A stretch of DNA of 61,581 nucleotides from a virus, in IMG/VR virus record IMGVR_UViG_3300046368_001160, positions 1 to 61,581 of that record. One strand, given 5' to 3'. The notes beneath the pieces were generated by a model, which worked only from the letters and a program-made list of their open reading frames with translations, ran no database searches and had not been told where the DNA came from. The stretch's first letter is position 1. Each line of letters starts with the position of its first letter. Below, piece after piece: positions 9,101-18,572 of this stretch. The translations under genes and the position numbers were made by a program.

Positions 9101-11526
9101 TCGTTATAGTCAAGTTTGATTCTAAATGGTTGATTTACATCAACATAAATTACGGGTTGATAGTGTCCAGCAAGTTCACGAATTTCTTGAATATCGTCTT
9201 CGTCACAATCTATTTTAAAATCAGGTTTCCATTCTTTAGATATTCGTTGTCCTGCATAAGTTTCAGGATTTCCATCATCATTAAATTCTATTACTATTGA
9301 CTCATTTTTGCTCAACACTCGTCTTATCTTTGACAACGGAGGATTTTCTTTAAAGTTTTGATCTTGGTAGATGTAAGGTCCGTTTCCAATTTTTCCAAGT
9401 CCCATTTTATGTGCAAGGAAATCACTTACATCTTTAACCCAATATTCTAAATTTCGTTTTTTAAGTCTTGATAATGTTGCTGGATCTTTTTTATCAACTA
9501 GTTCTTTTTCTGATTGCGTGTATCCTATAGGTCTACCGTCTTCATCTGTTTCGTCAGAACCTCCGATTGGATATGGGCATTTTGGAGGTTGTATATCATC
9601 TTCTTCTTCTTCAGGTTCTTCTTCAAATGCTGATGTATAAACACAATCCATACCTTCGGGTACTTTCTTTCCGTTCACATGAGAAATACACTCTCCATCC
9701 CAAATACAAGTATTTCCTCCACGTTCTTTTGCCATTGAATCGGCAAGTGAGAAGTTACGAGTACCTGTGTCTTCTTCTTCAGATGGTACATTGTCTGCGT
9801 CACCTTGACCCATCATTTTTGCCATTTGATCACACGCACAATTTTTCCAATCTTCACGTTCACTTTTAATCCGCATTGCTTCTTTTGTTTTAAGATTTCC
9901 ATTGGTAGAACTGCGATAATATTTAGACGGAGGGTATGTTGAACAAGCAGGATTGTCAAATCCTTGAAATGGATCGGGATCAGGTGCATTTAAATCTTCT
10001 TCCTCCGGAATATCAGGAACTTCTTCAATTTCTTGTTCTTTACGAGTTTCGTTAGCAGGATCGGGATGAATTAAATTATAGTTAAAACCTTTACTTGGAT
10101 CACCTTTATCATCTTCAATTTTTGTATTGAGTGGTTCATCTTCACTTCTATAATGTCCAAAATGTCTGTTGTTTGTTTTTGGTAATCGTTTTTCAAGAAA
10201 ATTAAATGATATAGAAAGTTGTGCCATATTTGGGTACTGACCCACCATAATGTTTTCATCGGCATTTGTTGTAACAGTTCCGTTTAAATATTCATAATTT
10301 TTTGACATATTCTCTTTATCAGATGTAAGTTCCCATGCAGCCTCAGGTGGAATCGTCAATGCAACGGATGTCATAACAACAGGTTGATCTACGTACATAT
10401 CACCTAAATTTAGTTTTAAAAAGGGTGGTATTATATAATTAGAATTTTTTGGTGACGCAAGTAGAGTGTCATCTGATGTATATCCGGCAGGTTTTGTTAA
10501 TCCAACTAAATAATTAATTCGTTGCCACATTGGATGAAGTTCACTTAAACTAAAACACACAGTAGTAAAATCAAGAGACACTGTTCTGGTGAACCCACTA
10601 TATATTTGTACATTGTCCGCACGGCCTATATATCTTATTTGTTGCCACTCTGCATCAGATTGGTCACTTACCGAGTTTATATACGATCTAAATGGTAGAT
10701 ATTTTTTATTCGCAATGTCGTGTAAAACAAACGGAATAAAGTCCCAATTTTTCCAAGTTTGAAACTCGGTTTTGAGTTTCGTTACATCATCATCAAGTGA
10801 ATAAAGTTTATTATGTGCGTCATACTTTATTCCAGGACCCGAGGTATAATCTGGAATTTTTTTCTTTGGTAGATACTTAGGATTGTCTTTGTATCTAGAT
10901 TCGTATCGTTTTGATGCGTTGTCTTCGTAGTCTGACTGGGAGTCTCCACGACCTTTGGTAAGAAATGGTTTTACATTTTCAGATTTATTTTGGGCATACG
11001 CATCAATTACCTCTTTTCGTTTAGTGTCATTAACCATACCAACGGAATTTAATCCATTTCGTTTTAATGCAAACTCCATATCACTTTTAAATGTATCGTG
11101 CTGACCTTGTGTTTGATTTGCATATACATTTTTTGATGGTTGTATGGTTTTGTCTGATTTGTCTTTTGTATTTGAACTTGGTGATAGATTGGGGTATTTT
11201 GTAAGTCGTTGTACCTGTTCTGAATCAGTTACCTGACCACCACCACGGGTTACGGTATTTCCATACCAATTCGTTATCAATTGATCTTTTTCTTTATCAT
11301 GATAATGTGACCAACGGGGTGTATCTTCTTGTCGTGGAGATGTCCAATAAATTGTACCGTTATCAGTATATATTTTTTCGGTATTTTTCGAGATAGATAA
11401 TCTATCTGATGAATATCTAAATGGTGTATATTTGAAATTAGTTTTAGGTTTTGTTGAGTTACTACCACCCATACCAGTTATACCTTTAACTGCTTCTTCT
11501 ACAACCTTTTCCAATACTTTCTTCAT
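6106..11526 (-). CDS. Giant baseplate/tube-initiator structural protein with FN3-like and triplicated domains
   Basis: This virion protein of 1806 residues is encoded straight after the tape measure, where T4 has the tube initiators gp48 and gp54. A beta-rich domain at about residues 255-470 (motifs FVLHDIANKKYLPFRSYI, YSGFTRTVSLDFT, ELHPMWQRINYLVG) resembles tube-like or initiator proteins of large myophages. After an acidic, Cys-bearing segment, a module appears three times, starting near residues 650, 1299 and 1582. The first two copies open with KCPYP/KCPYK, and each contains an aromatic-rich helix ending in a DV..YLA/IAxK pattern. Two fibronectin-III-like domains (W.W.P..GA..Y.V) lie near residues 1215-1290 and 1465-1560. 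The product is probably a baseplate component with a surface-exposed extension. The ATG at 11526 lies 5 nt after the tape measure stop. Confidence 0.7.
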   Translation of the reverse strand: MKKVLEKVVEEAVKGITGMGGSNSTKPKTNFKYTPFRYSSDRLSISKNTEKIYTDNGTIYWTSPRQEDTPRWSHYHDKEKDQLITNWYGNTVTRGGGQVTDSEQVQRLTKYPNLSPSSNTKDKSDKTIQPSKNVYANQTQGQHDTFKSDMEFALKRNGLNSVGMVNDTKRKEVIDAYAQNKSENVKPFLTKGRGDSQSDYEDNASKRYESRYKDNPKYLPKKKIPDYTSGPGIKYDAHNKLYSLDDDVTKLKTEFQTWKNWDFIPFVLHDIANKKYLPFRSYINSVSDQSDAEWQQIRYIGRADNVQIYSGFTRTVSLDFTTVCFSLSELHPMWQRINYLVGLTKPAGYTSDDTLLASPKNSNYIIPPFLKLNLGDMYVDQPVVMTSVALTIPPEAAWELTSDKENMSKNYEYLNGTVTTNADENIMVGQYPNMAQLSISFNFLEKRLPKTNNRHFGHYRSEDEPLNTKIEDDKGDPSKGFNYNLIHPDPANETRKEQEIEEVPDIPEEEDLNAPDPDPFQGFDNPACSTYPPSKYYRSSTNGNLKTKEAMRIKSEREDWKNCACDQMAKMMGQGDADNVPSEEEDTGTRNFSLADSMAKERGGNTCIWDGECISHVNGKKVPEGMDCVYTSAFEEEPEEEEDDIQPPKCPYPIGGSDETDEDGRPIGYTQSEKELVDKKDPATLSRLKKRNLEYWVKDVSDFLAHKMGLGKIGNGPYIYQDQNFKENPPLSKIRRVLSKNESIVIEFNDDGNPETYAGQRISKEWKPDFKIDCDEDDIQEIRELAGHYQPVIYVDVNQPFRIKLDYNDKNAITNDNYNNVNQVKTLLAEFVSKRMNDTFSAPGNVGTRGLKKYGDLTRKEHKGTVIENDELYYIPYEEDRDKMIKGHKVYPGTTDYVNYEVNNDVSAQLKLGEGKKYAELKFGFYALVSKTKEKISGLAADRNIENEIADYIFEQFWSLNGETFGGGRTSELQGAGGTGTEMNTDQEKAVKLDRGGTRLRQQEIERLKQKLLKINNLTEQLRDPNKRVLEYEPIGNWNRFQKEKISNRMQDSRLQQIISDKWNLITDKKMTLIQLENYLIILEGTTDDDIRNADEKYRDLASDRKLTNANKSAMEESDVESLENKIRQYEKDQEVFNKVIEKDDSAPLELGYYFDNKSSQLHFIPWVKDHALEKIEFVDDGSNSNDDPEPPKNIVPEPKPKTDTPTPNKTPTWTWDPVKGAEMYEVYFKGKTIVTKKTSYTPTDDKDEPMKLRSGLHTIEVKAGAPNKSGTGTDWSTKGIHEVKIDKRVVPPKPPKCPYKVGSEGEKDSHGRLVGFEVADPFSNEISQVDDGIKQAIERNIKMWIGDVMAYIVAKEDIGNLTYPADPDKVSWSTNKYGAVTVYEQNQMKWMYAGDTLTSLGVNGEESYPTRMNGEYIGNEPAKYEGEFDMGCGPNEDGSAKGAESADDPDEPLRAPNPHSQTPTDNSKPIWKWSPISGANKYKVTLRKVKASASSRSYGWVTVEDYGIIQYSDKTEAKPLLALEDGLYEISVTAEESKSTFAGGRSENVVIRSSEVGTHTVEIKDGTSIPATPTSQSNEGCEDAPKPVELFLSDPRWCKIKSSKFSTQKDDVKKLWRKEVATYLACKKGIDVSTAQYNYSIFDEDTGMCMKVVFDGKETDVANIEENTFILNKGNSLTGDEREAYITMKYIPTWNPTDSYKSQYVNDPKLANCPGERAIISNKVFHNGVLYIAQTRISMGSVTTPPGHRPDDVNDRTLPDNLMASQQRNLNSYKDDYDLKIKYHKRWWLTEEETALLNAEELSDF

Positions 11527-11531
11527 AACAA

Positions 11532-14500
11532 TTATTGATCATGTGCAGATGCTACTGCACGTGAAACTTTGCGGCCGTCCATGTTAACAGAAATGCCACC
11601 CTTTCTCATAAGTAGGATCAACTCATCTAATTTCTTTACTACTTTAGAACCATCTTCGGTTTTTTCTGATTCTACCGATGGTGTGTCTTTGCCTACTATC
11701 TTTGCAATTTCTTCTACGAAAATATTATGACCCTTGACACTTATTGTATCAAGTCCACTTAACTCTATGTTTGTTGAACTTTCTGGTTTATCTACATCAG
11801 AGAATACATCAAGTAAACTAAAATCGGGTATTAAATTGCTAGTAAAATCTGCAATTTTTGTTAGCATATTAGTTGGTGCCGTTGCAGTTTCTTGTAATTG
11901 AGCATTCATCGGTTCTACTTGACTTTGAATCGTAGGTTGGTTGGCACTTGGTTGTACTCGATTATTTATGGGTTCTACTTGACTTTGAGTCTTGTTAACT
12001 ACAAGTCTTCCTTCATCTGTCAATTGTTGTCTACGTGACTCTAACAACTTGTTCAGTGAGTCATTTTCAAGGGTTGTGCCATTGATGATTGCTTCGTCTA
12101 ACATCTTAATTCTAGACCCGGCACTATTTGCAAGTTTATCCGAAACATCTGTTACACTAACATTCGTGGTTTCTTCTACTTTTGTGAATCCATCTTCATC
12201 TTCATACATCCGTCTGTTCGTGTCTGTGTTTATACCTACAAGTTGACCTTCTGCGTAAAGTTTAGTTGGTAGTTCTTTCCTTAAAACTCCTGCCATGATT
12301 TGATCTAATAAACCGGTCGATTGTGCGACTTTTTCATATTGAATAGATGAAGTAAATTCATTTTCGGTGATTTTACCGTTACTTGAATTTAAAGTGGAAG
12401 CATCTTTTGCAGACATTACTCCCATGTCACCTAAAATATTATTTGTTACAGATTCATTGACACCAAGTGACCGTTTATATGCTTCCATTGAATGATCTTC
12501 ATCTAAATTGAAGTATTCATTTTTAGCAAAATCAGAAAACTTTTGTTTTATAGACTCAGGTATAAATTTGGTGTAAATACTACCAACGACATCAACAATA
12601 GGTTGAACCATTTCATTTACTTTTTTAGCATCTTTTATTTTTTCATTTTTAAGAATACTTATTTCAGGTTTTTGCTCTGTTACTATTTCAGGTGGAGGTG
12701 ATGAAAATACATCTGCTAATGATGTAGTTCCAGTCTCGGTTACTTGTTGAACTTGAGTCTCAGTAGTTGGAGTTGAAAATACTTCTGCTAATGATGTAGT
12801 TCCAGTCTCGGTTACTTGTTGAACTTGAGTCTCAGTAGTTGGAGTTGAAAATACTTCTGCTAATGATGGACCAGGTGTTGCGAATGGATCACTTGGTGGC
12901 AAAGAACCTCCTGCTACATCAACCACAGGTAAATCGGCCATTTCAGTCATCATAAGTTTAGGACCAATTGTGCCTTCTATTATTTGTTGCTCGGATTTTC
13001 TTGCTGGTATTTTAATTGGAGTTTGAACTCCACCTAGATTTATGTTTTGTAAACCACCGAGTTTATCAACATCAAGTTTTTCAATTACATCACACAACAT
13101 ATACAACTCACTTGTTATAGCACTTAATGCTTCAACTGCTGGATCCTGTATTCCTGAAAATGAATTAATTGCATCAACTACCTCAGATGTAAATGTTTTT
13201 AGTTTATTTACATTTTCTAAATTCAAAGTATTTGATATGTCCGATAAAGTTGTTAGTTTATTTACTATACTTAGATCACCTATGCTACTCAACTTACTCA
13301 TACTTTCAATAAATTTTGGAAATGCAGCTCCCGTTTGTTTAAAGAATGTATTTATTTTGCCGGCCTCACCATCATTTACATAATCAGCAAATTGCTCTAC
13401 ACCTTTACCAAGATCAATTAAGATGCTATCAAATCCTTCACTTGGAAGTGGTGCTTGGGCAAATGCTTTTAAGAATGGAATCATTCCTTGTTGTATTGTT
13501 ACGAGATGTGGTAATATTGTTAAGTCGGTGGGTGCGAGTTCATCAAAGAATTGAAAAATTCCATCTCCCACATTGTTCATGATTGAGTGTACGTCTTCTG
13601 AAATTGATGACAATGGAATTGTTGCAAAGTTAGTTATAAACGGAGTTATTCCTGCGTTTATTTCTACCAAGTTAGGTAATATTGTTAAGTCAGTGGGTGC
13701 GAGTTCATCAAAGAACTGATAGATACCGTCACCTAAATCATTCATAATAGAACTTATGTCTTCTGAAATTGATGATAATGGAAGTTCAGAGAAGTCTGTT
13801 ATGAATGGAATCATGCTAACTCCAATCTCAGGTAATATCTTTATTTTTGATGTATTTACTTCGTCCATTGCATTAAAAAATTCATCTAATCCGTCAGCAA
13901 CTTTTACTAAATTCTTAGAATCACTTGTTTTTATTTTAGGTAACGAACGAGATAATCCATTTAATAATTTGGTTAAACCTCCCGATATTCTTTCTATAGA
14001 AGCAATTGTAGTTGGTTGTACACTTTCAAAAACATTAAAGAAATCACCCAACCCATCACTAACCATTTCAATTTTGTCTTCAAAATCATCGGTTACATTG
14101 TTTAAAAATCCACCCAAATTTAAATTACTAAGCATTTCAAATGATTCTACATTTATGTCAACTGAACCTAATTTAGCAATTAAATCGATTACCTTGTCAA
14201 CAGGTGATTCTTGGTCTTGACCCAACAACCCACCTATAAAACCAGTTAAACCTCCACCAGTTGCTCTGGCTGCTCCAGCACCAAATGTAATTAAAGCATC
14301 TCCAAATACTTTCAACGCTTCAGCTGCACGTGTTAGTACAGTTTCCATGTTGGACATTTTTTCAAATGATGTTAATAATAAATCTAAACCATCAGAAACT
14401 CCAACAATAGATTGTGCTTGATTAGCAAAATCAAGTATTTTTTGCAAAGGACTTTTATTAAGTTCTTTGGTATCACCTGCACCCAAAACCGAAGCGATTT

Positions 14501-17500
14501 TGTTGCCAAATGCTCCAGCTGCATTGGAAGCACCTTCTAAAACTTTGCCTCCTGCTTGTTTGATTTGCATACCTAGTAACTTGTTTGAAAATGATGCGAT
14601 TGCATCACCGGCCGGTTCTAATATTGCTTCAAGACCATTTAATTGCTGAAATGATAACATAAGTGCATCTAAATTAGTGGTTGCCAAACCAAGACTCTCT
14701 GCTCTGTCCGCAAATTCTAAAATCTTTTCAAATGGACTACGGGTATCTGCTTGTCCCAATGTCACAATTTCTGCGACTCCATTACCAAGTCCTCCTACCG
14801 CATTACCAAGTCCATTTATTGCAGATGCACCACCCATAGCAGCCATTGCTTTTGACATTTCCCAAATAGCATCAGATGCTTGTGTTAATTTCTTTGAATC
14901 AACACCACTTAAACGAATGATATCGTCTGTTACAGATGTTACTGCTCCCGCTATAGAATTTATTACTCCTGATATTCCACCCGAAATTGAATTTATTACT
15001 CCTGATATTGCGTCACCGATTGCAGTTACGACACCTACAATCGCATCACCCACGGATGTTATTGTATCCGAAATTGCATTTGCAACGGAAGTTATTAATG
15101 ATGCAAATCCTTCAAAAACTGCTTTGTAAATATTTGCGATTGCGTTTCCAACTGATTCTATAATACCACCTACAGTTTGAAATACTTTTACGATAACCCC
15201 ACCCACAACTTTTGCAAATTCAATTATTCCACCAATTATCGCCTCAAGTGCTTTTACCATAATAGATGCAAATCCCAAAAAGACTTTTCCAAATGCTTCA
15301 ATTCCAGGTGTTGCTAAGTTTAACGCATATGCAAGAGGTATCAACGATGCACCTAATGCAGCGATTGCCACCGCACCTAGTAGTATTGCAGCTGCTCCTA
15401 CTCCACTACTCATAATCGCACCCAATTTCATAGCAGCCACTCCAAGAACTATTAATGCACCTGCTACTACGAATACCGTTTCAATTCCGACACCTTTCAT
15501 CATATTAAGTGCAAACGCAAGTGGAATTAATGCAATAGATAATACCCCAATTGCGAGAGCTCCTTTTATCATTGCCGTACTTCCTTTGCTCATAGCTTTA
15601 GCAGCGACTGCGAGGGCTGCTATTACAGCAAGTCCTGGCCATGCGTTTTTCCAATTAACTTTCCCAAACTCTTGAAATGCTTTAGCGGCAACATACATTG
15701 CTCCTGATAATATAAAAATTGATCCAGCGACAGCAAATAACTTGCTTGGTTTTATTCTATTGATTGCAGTCGTAATTCTTCCGAGTATTCCACTACCTTT
15801 TTTACCCCCTCCTCCACCTTTAAATAGTTTAGAAGTAAGACTGCTCGCAAATCCATTTATCAGACCCAATACTACTTTTAATCCAACAAATAATCCTGTA
15901 ATTACGATTAGATTTGTAATCAGACTATGACCAAAGAAGTTTGAAAAGAATGCACCGACACTCATTACAACCGTTCCGATAGATTCGATTGCACTTCCGA
16001 TTCCCATTATTGTGTCTTTTAGATCATTCCCCCGATCACTGAGCTCCGTAACTTGTTTTCCATCCACACCTATTCCTGTTTTAACAAACGACTGAAAGAA
16101 ACCTTCAATTTTAGGCAATATTTTCTCTACAAGTGGAACTAATGCTGTTGAAATTTTGTACATTAGTTCTTTGATACGAGTTTGCATTGCTTCTATTGAT
16201 TCTGCTTTTTTGTTTTCTAGTTCCATCAATTTCAACTTATCAATGGCCGTCATATTTTCTTCTTCTTTTGCTTTATTGCGCCGGGCCATTGCATCCTCTG
16301 CCCATGCTTCTCCTGCATTAGCAGCGTTTTGTAGCATTCGTTCTTGTTCACGGGCTTTATTCATGTTCATCAACTCACCTACAGTTGTACCCATTGCTTC
16401 CGCAAGTGCTTTTTGTTGAAACCGATTCATGTTTTCAAGACCACCCAAGGAATCCATAATTTTATGTCGTTCTTCAAGCATTGCATTTGCATCACCTGCC
16501 ATTGCAGCTTGACGAAGACCCTGTAGGTGGAGTTGTCTACCAAACATCGTACTTGCTTGCATTTCCGAATTTATACTTCCTTCAAAATCTAATAATGCTT
16601 CAGCAGATGATGCTACATCTTCTAAACTACTTCCCATACGACGTGCATGAATTGCACCAGATGCGAGTGCTTTTGCAGAACCTTTTGCAAATATTAAAGC
16701 ATCTTCACCTGCACTGGATACATCTTCCATGACCTGTGCGTATTTTACTCCATGTTTTTGAGAAAGAGTTTGCATCTCCATAACAAGTCCTTCTGCTTCT
16801 CCACGAGCAGTAGCACCTAGTTTCATCAAATTTGACATAGCACTTGTTGTAGTGGCAGCTGATACACCAAGTGTTTGTTCCATTCTTGCTACAAATTCTA
16901 CTTGATTAGCAGACGCATGATCAATGGCTGCGTTTACATCAGAAAATGCACCAACTGCGGCGTAGAGTTCTTTAACGTCTAAACCTAAACCACTTCCGTT
17001 TTTTGATGATCTTTCAATTTGCTCCACCTGGTCACGTATACCTGCAACTTGAAATGCACTCGCACCCATTTCCATTCTAAACTCTTTTGAAGCACCTTGT
17101 AAACGACTAACTTGATCAAATGCACTTTTGAGTAAAAATAACAATCCACCAACCGCCACCAAGACCAAAGTAAACGGATTTAATAATGCTCCGATCACTG
17201 CTTTTCCCATTCCGGCAATTCCAGATACCAAAGACTTTGTTCCAGCTGCCATTGCTCCTAAACTTCCTGCTCCTTTGTCAGCTGCGTCAGCTGCATCTAA
17301 AAATGCTTTTCTAAGAGATTTTTTTGCTAAATCAGTTGCTTCTTCTAGTGGTTTTTTAAGATGTGCAGATAACATACCCCCCACCAATGGAAACTTCCCA
17401 AAAAATCCATCTATTCCTTGTGATATACCATCGAGCATACCCTCATATTCTTCTAAGATTGGTTGTGCTTGTTCAACTAATTTCTTTTTGGCATCACCTT

Positions 17501-18203
17501 GTTTTTCTAAAATTCCTAATAACTCTTGATTTTTCTTTAAATTATCATCTGACAATTTAACTTGTTTATGTAGGTGCTGATTTAATTTACTTGAACGATC
17601 CGAAGAAACTCCCGTTGTATTTGCAATTTGTTCAAGTGTTGCCAACTCAGTATCTCTAAAATGAGTTGCAGCTTCAATTTGTCCAATGTAATCTGCTACT
17701 TTGGTATTTGCCCGTGATAAGGTTTCTTCAATTTGTTTGACTTTATCTTTTTGTGAATCATATGCAGAATCTTTTACATTCAATAAAAGAAGTGCTTCTT
17801 GCTCTTTTTCAAGTTGTAATTGTATACCGGGAATTGTTTGTTCAGTTACTTCTTTTAAGTCCGTCTGACGTTCTGCGATACTGTTTGTAATATCAGTTCT
17901 TTTTTTACCTATTTCTGCAAGTTGGTCTGATTTACTTACGTGACTTGATAAATCACCTTTCAGTTCTTCGGAAAATTTTCTTATTTGTTCAAAATATGTA
18001 GAACTTCCAGCTAAGTTTTGATTTAAAGCTTTAACTTTATCATCACCAACGGTTTCTATAGCAATATCATAATTTCCTTCAAGTATTGCTTCTTGAAATT
18101 TTTTGACTATATCAGTTTTAATTGCGTTGAATTCAGGCGCAAGATTTTCAGTCACTGACTTTTGCAGTGTCTGAGTAAAATCTGTAACATCTATAATATC
18201 CAA
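11532..18203 (-). CDS. Tail tape measure protein
   Basis: This 2223-residue protein scaffolds tube polymerisation and sets tail length, and is later ejected. Residues 1-270 are a charged coiled coil. Hydrophobic segments occur near residues 330-360, 755-785 and repeatedly between 820 and 1000 (runs of Ala, Leu, Val and Gly), as is usual for tape measures. A conserved globular part lies around 370-670. From about 1050, short Gly/Ile/Val repeats (GDAI..V, SGVINSI) and then ~52-residue repeats containing DGIYQFFDELAPTDLTILP follow. Near residues 1780-1830 a Thr/Gln/Val-rich 25-residue unit is repeated exactly. The start codon is TTG (plus-strand caa at 18201-18203), with no in-frame ATG nearby, so translation is likely coupled to the upstream gene. 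At about 0.15 nm per residue the tail would be some 330 nm, much longer than in T4. Confidence 0.92.
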   Translation of the reverse strand: MDIIDVTDFTQTLQKSVTENLAPEFNAIKTDIVKKFQEAILEGNYDIAIETVGDDKVKALNQNLAGSSTYFEQIRKFSEELKGDLSSHVSKSDQLAEIGKKRTDITNSIAERQTDLKEVTEQTIPGIQLQLEKEQEALLLLNVKDSAYDSQKDKVKQIEETLSRANTKVADYIGQIEAATHFRDTELATLEQIANTTGVSSDRSSKLNQHLHKQVKLSDDNLKKNQELLGILEKQGDAKKKLVEQAQPILEEYEGMLDGISQGIDGFFGKFPLVGGMLSAHLKKPLEEATDLAKKSLRKAFLDAADAADKGAGSLGAMAAGTKSLVSGIAGMGKAVIGALLNPFTLVLVAVGGLLFLLKSAFDQVSRLQGASKEFRMEMGASAFQVAGIRDQVEQIERSSKNGSGLGLDVKELYAAVGAFSDVNAAIDHASANQVEFVARMEQTLGVSAATTTSAMSNLMKLGATARGEAEGLVMEMQTLSQKHGVKYAQVMEDVSSAGEDALIFAKGSAKALASGAIHARRMGSSLEDVASSAEALLDFEGSINSEMQASTMFGRQLHLQGLRQAAMAGDANAMLEERHKIMDSLGGLENMNRFQQKALAEAMGTTVGELMNMNKAREQERMLQNAANAGEAWAEDAMARRNKAKEEENMTAIDKLKLMELENKKAESIEAMQTRIKELMYKISTALVPLVEKILPKIEGFFQSFVKTGIGVDGKQVTELSDRGNDLKDTIMGIGSAIESIGTVVMSVGAFFSNFFGHSLITNLIVITGLFVGLKVVLGLINGFASSLTSKLFKGGGGGKKGSGILGRITTAINRIKPSKLFAVAGSIFILSGAMYVAAKAFQEFGKVNWKNAWPGLAVIAALAVAAKAMSKGSTAMIKGALAIGVLSIALIPLAFALNMMKGVGIETVFVVAGALIVLGVAAMKLGAIMSSGVGAAAILLGAVAIAALGASLIPLAYALNLATPGIEAFGKVFLGFASIMVKALEAIIGGIIEFAKVVGGVIVKVFQTVGGIIESVGNAIANIYKAVFEGFASLITSVANAISDTITSVGDAIVGVVTAIGDAISGVINSISGGISGVINSIAGAVTSVTDDIIRLSGVDSKKLTQASDAIWEMSKAMAAMGGASAINGLGNAVGGLGNGVAEIVTLGQADTRSPFEKILEFADRAESLGLATTNLDALMLSFQQLNGLEAILEPAGDAIASFSNKLLGMQIKQAGGKVLEGASNAAGAFGNKIASVLGAGDTKELNKSPLQKILDFANQAQSIVGVSDGLDLLLTSFEKMSNMETVLTRAAEALKVFGDALITFGAGAARATGGGLTGFIGGLLGQDQESPVDKVIDLIAKLGSVDINVESFEMLSNLNLGGFLNNVTDDFEDKIEMVSDGLGDFFNVFESVQPTTIASIERISGGLTKLLNGLSRSLPKIKTSDSKNLVKVADGLDEFFNAMDEVNTSKIKILPEIGVSMIPFITDFSELPLSSISEDISSIMNDLGDGIYQFFDELAPTDLTILPNLVEINAGITPFITNFATIPLSSISEDVHSIMNNVGDGIFQFFDELAPTDLTILPHLVTIQQGMIPFLKAFAQAPLPSEGFDSILIDLGKGVEQFADYVNDGEAGKINTFFKQTGAAFPKFIESMSKLSSIGDLSIVNKLTTLSDISNTLNLENVNKLKTFTSEVVDAINSFSGIQDPAVEALSAITSELYMLCDVIEKLDVDKLGGLQNINLGGVQTPIKIPARKSEQQIIEGTIGPKLMMTEMADLPVVDVAGGSLPPSDPFATPGPSLAEVFSTPTTETQVQQVTETGTTSLAEVFSTPTTETQVQQVTETGTTSLADVFSSPPPEIVTEQKPEISILKNEKIKDAKKVNEMVQPIVDVVGSIYTKFIPESIKQKFSDFAKNEYFNLDEDHSMEAYKRSLGVNESVTNNILGDMGVMSAKDASTLNSSNGKITENEFTSSIQYEKVAQSTGLLDQIMAGVLRKELPTKLYAEGQLVGINTDTNRRMYEDEDGFTKVEETTNVSVTDVSDKLANSAGSRIKMLDEAIINGTTLENDSLNKLLESRRQQLTDEGRLVVNKTQSQVEPINNRVQPSANQPTIQSQVEPMNAQLQETATAPTNMLTKIADFTSNLIPDFSLLDVFSDVDKPESSTNIELSGLDTISVKGHNIFVEEIAKIVGKDTPSVESEKTEDGSKVVKKLDELILLMRKGGISVNMDGRKVSRAVASAHDQ
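12718..12857 (-). repeat. Tandem 75-bp repeat in the tape measure gene
   Basis: Two nearly identical direct copies, 75 bp apart, encode the 25-residue unit containing TPTTETQVQQVTETGTTSLA. The difference is confined to one or a few bases. This suggests a recent in-frame duplication in the C-terminal, non-helical part of the tape measure. Confidence 0.85.
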
Positions 18204-18217
18204 AACTATATATCCAG

Positions 18218-18499
18218 TTACATAAGGTCTTTAAGTGTTTTTAAATTCGGATCATTTTTTGTTGCGTCTATTAAATCTTGCCTACTTGTTAATCCGAGTC
18301 TTTTTAATTCTTGTTTAAATTTTTTGGTATCTTCAACGTAATCATCAAATGCTTTAACCATACGAGGATCTTTAAACATTTTTTTTCCGACTTTAAGTGC
18401 TTTACTATTGAATATCTTTGTTACCAATTTTCCAAAGAATTCGTGCAATATTTGTTCCTCGTTTAGAGGTTCTTTTTTAGTGATTTTATTTTTTTCCAT
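18218..18499 (-). CDS. Small charged protein upstream of the tape measure
   Basis: This gene encodes 93 residues from the ATG at 18499; an upstream in-frame ATG at 18532 would add 11 residues. It is Lys/Glu/Asp-rich and probably helical, with the segment KKMFKDPRMVKAFDDYVED. There is no signal peptide or membrane helix. It lies between the frameshifted gp26-like extension and the tape measure, a position usually occupied by tail assembly chaperones or minor hub proteins. I infer a role in tape-measure or tube assembly from context only. The stop at 18218 is 14 nt from the TTG start of the tape measure gene, which fits translational coupling. A TATATTTAT element precedes it at 18535-18544. Confidence 0.65.
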   Translation of the reverse strand: MEKNKITKKEPLNEEQILHEFFGKLVTKIFNSKALKVGKKMFKDPRMVKAFDDYVEDTKKFKQELKRLGLTSRQDLIDATKNDPNLKTLKDLM

Positions 18500-18534
18500 A
18501 TTATAAATTCCAGAGAGTGTACATATATCCATGT

Positions 18535-18544
18535 ATAAATATAT
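18535..18544 (-). promoter_or_regulatory. Putative late promoter element (ATATATTTAT)
   Basis: This element reads ATATATTTAT on the minus strand, 35 nt before the ATG at 18499. It lies in the short gap after the frameshifted ORF, so it may drive the small gene and the tape measure. Confidence 0.45.
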
Positions 18545-18572
18545 GTCTGTGGGAATTTATGTGGAAAAACGA

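Noticed and set aside
18218-18532. Longer form of the small gene from the ATG at 18532
   Set aside because: The extra 11 residues overlap the AT-rich promoter-like element and lack a ribosome site. The ATG at 18499 gives a more natural protein start.
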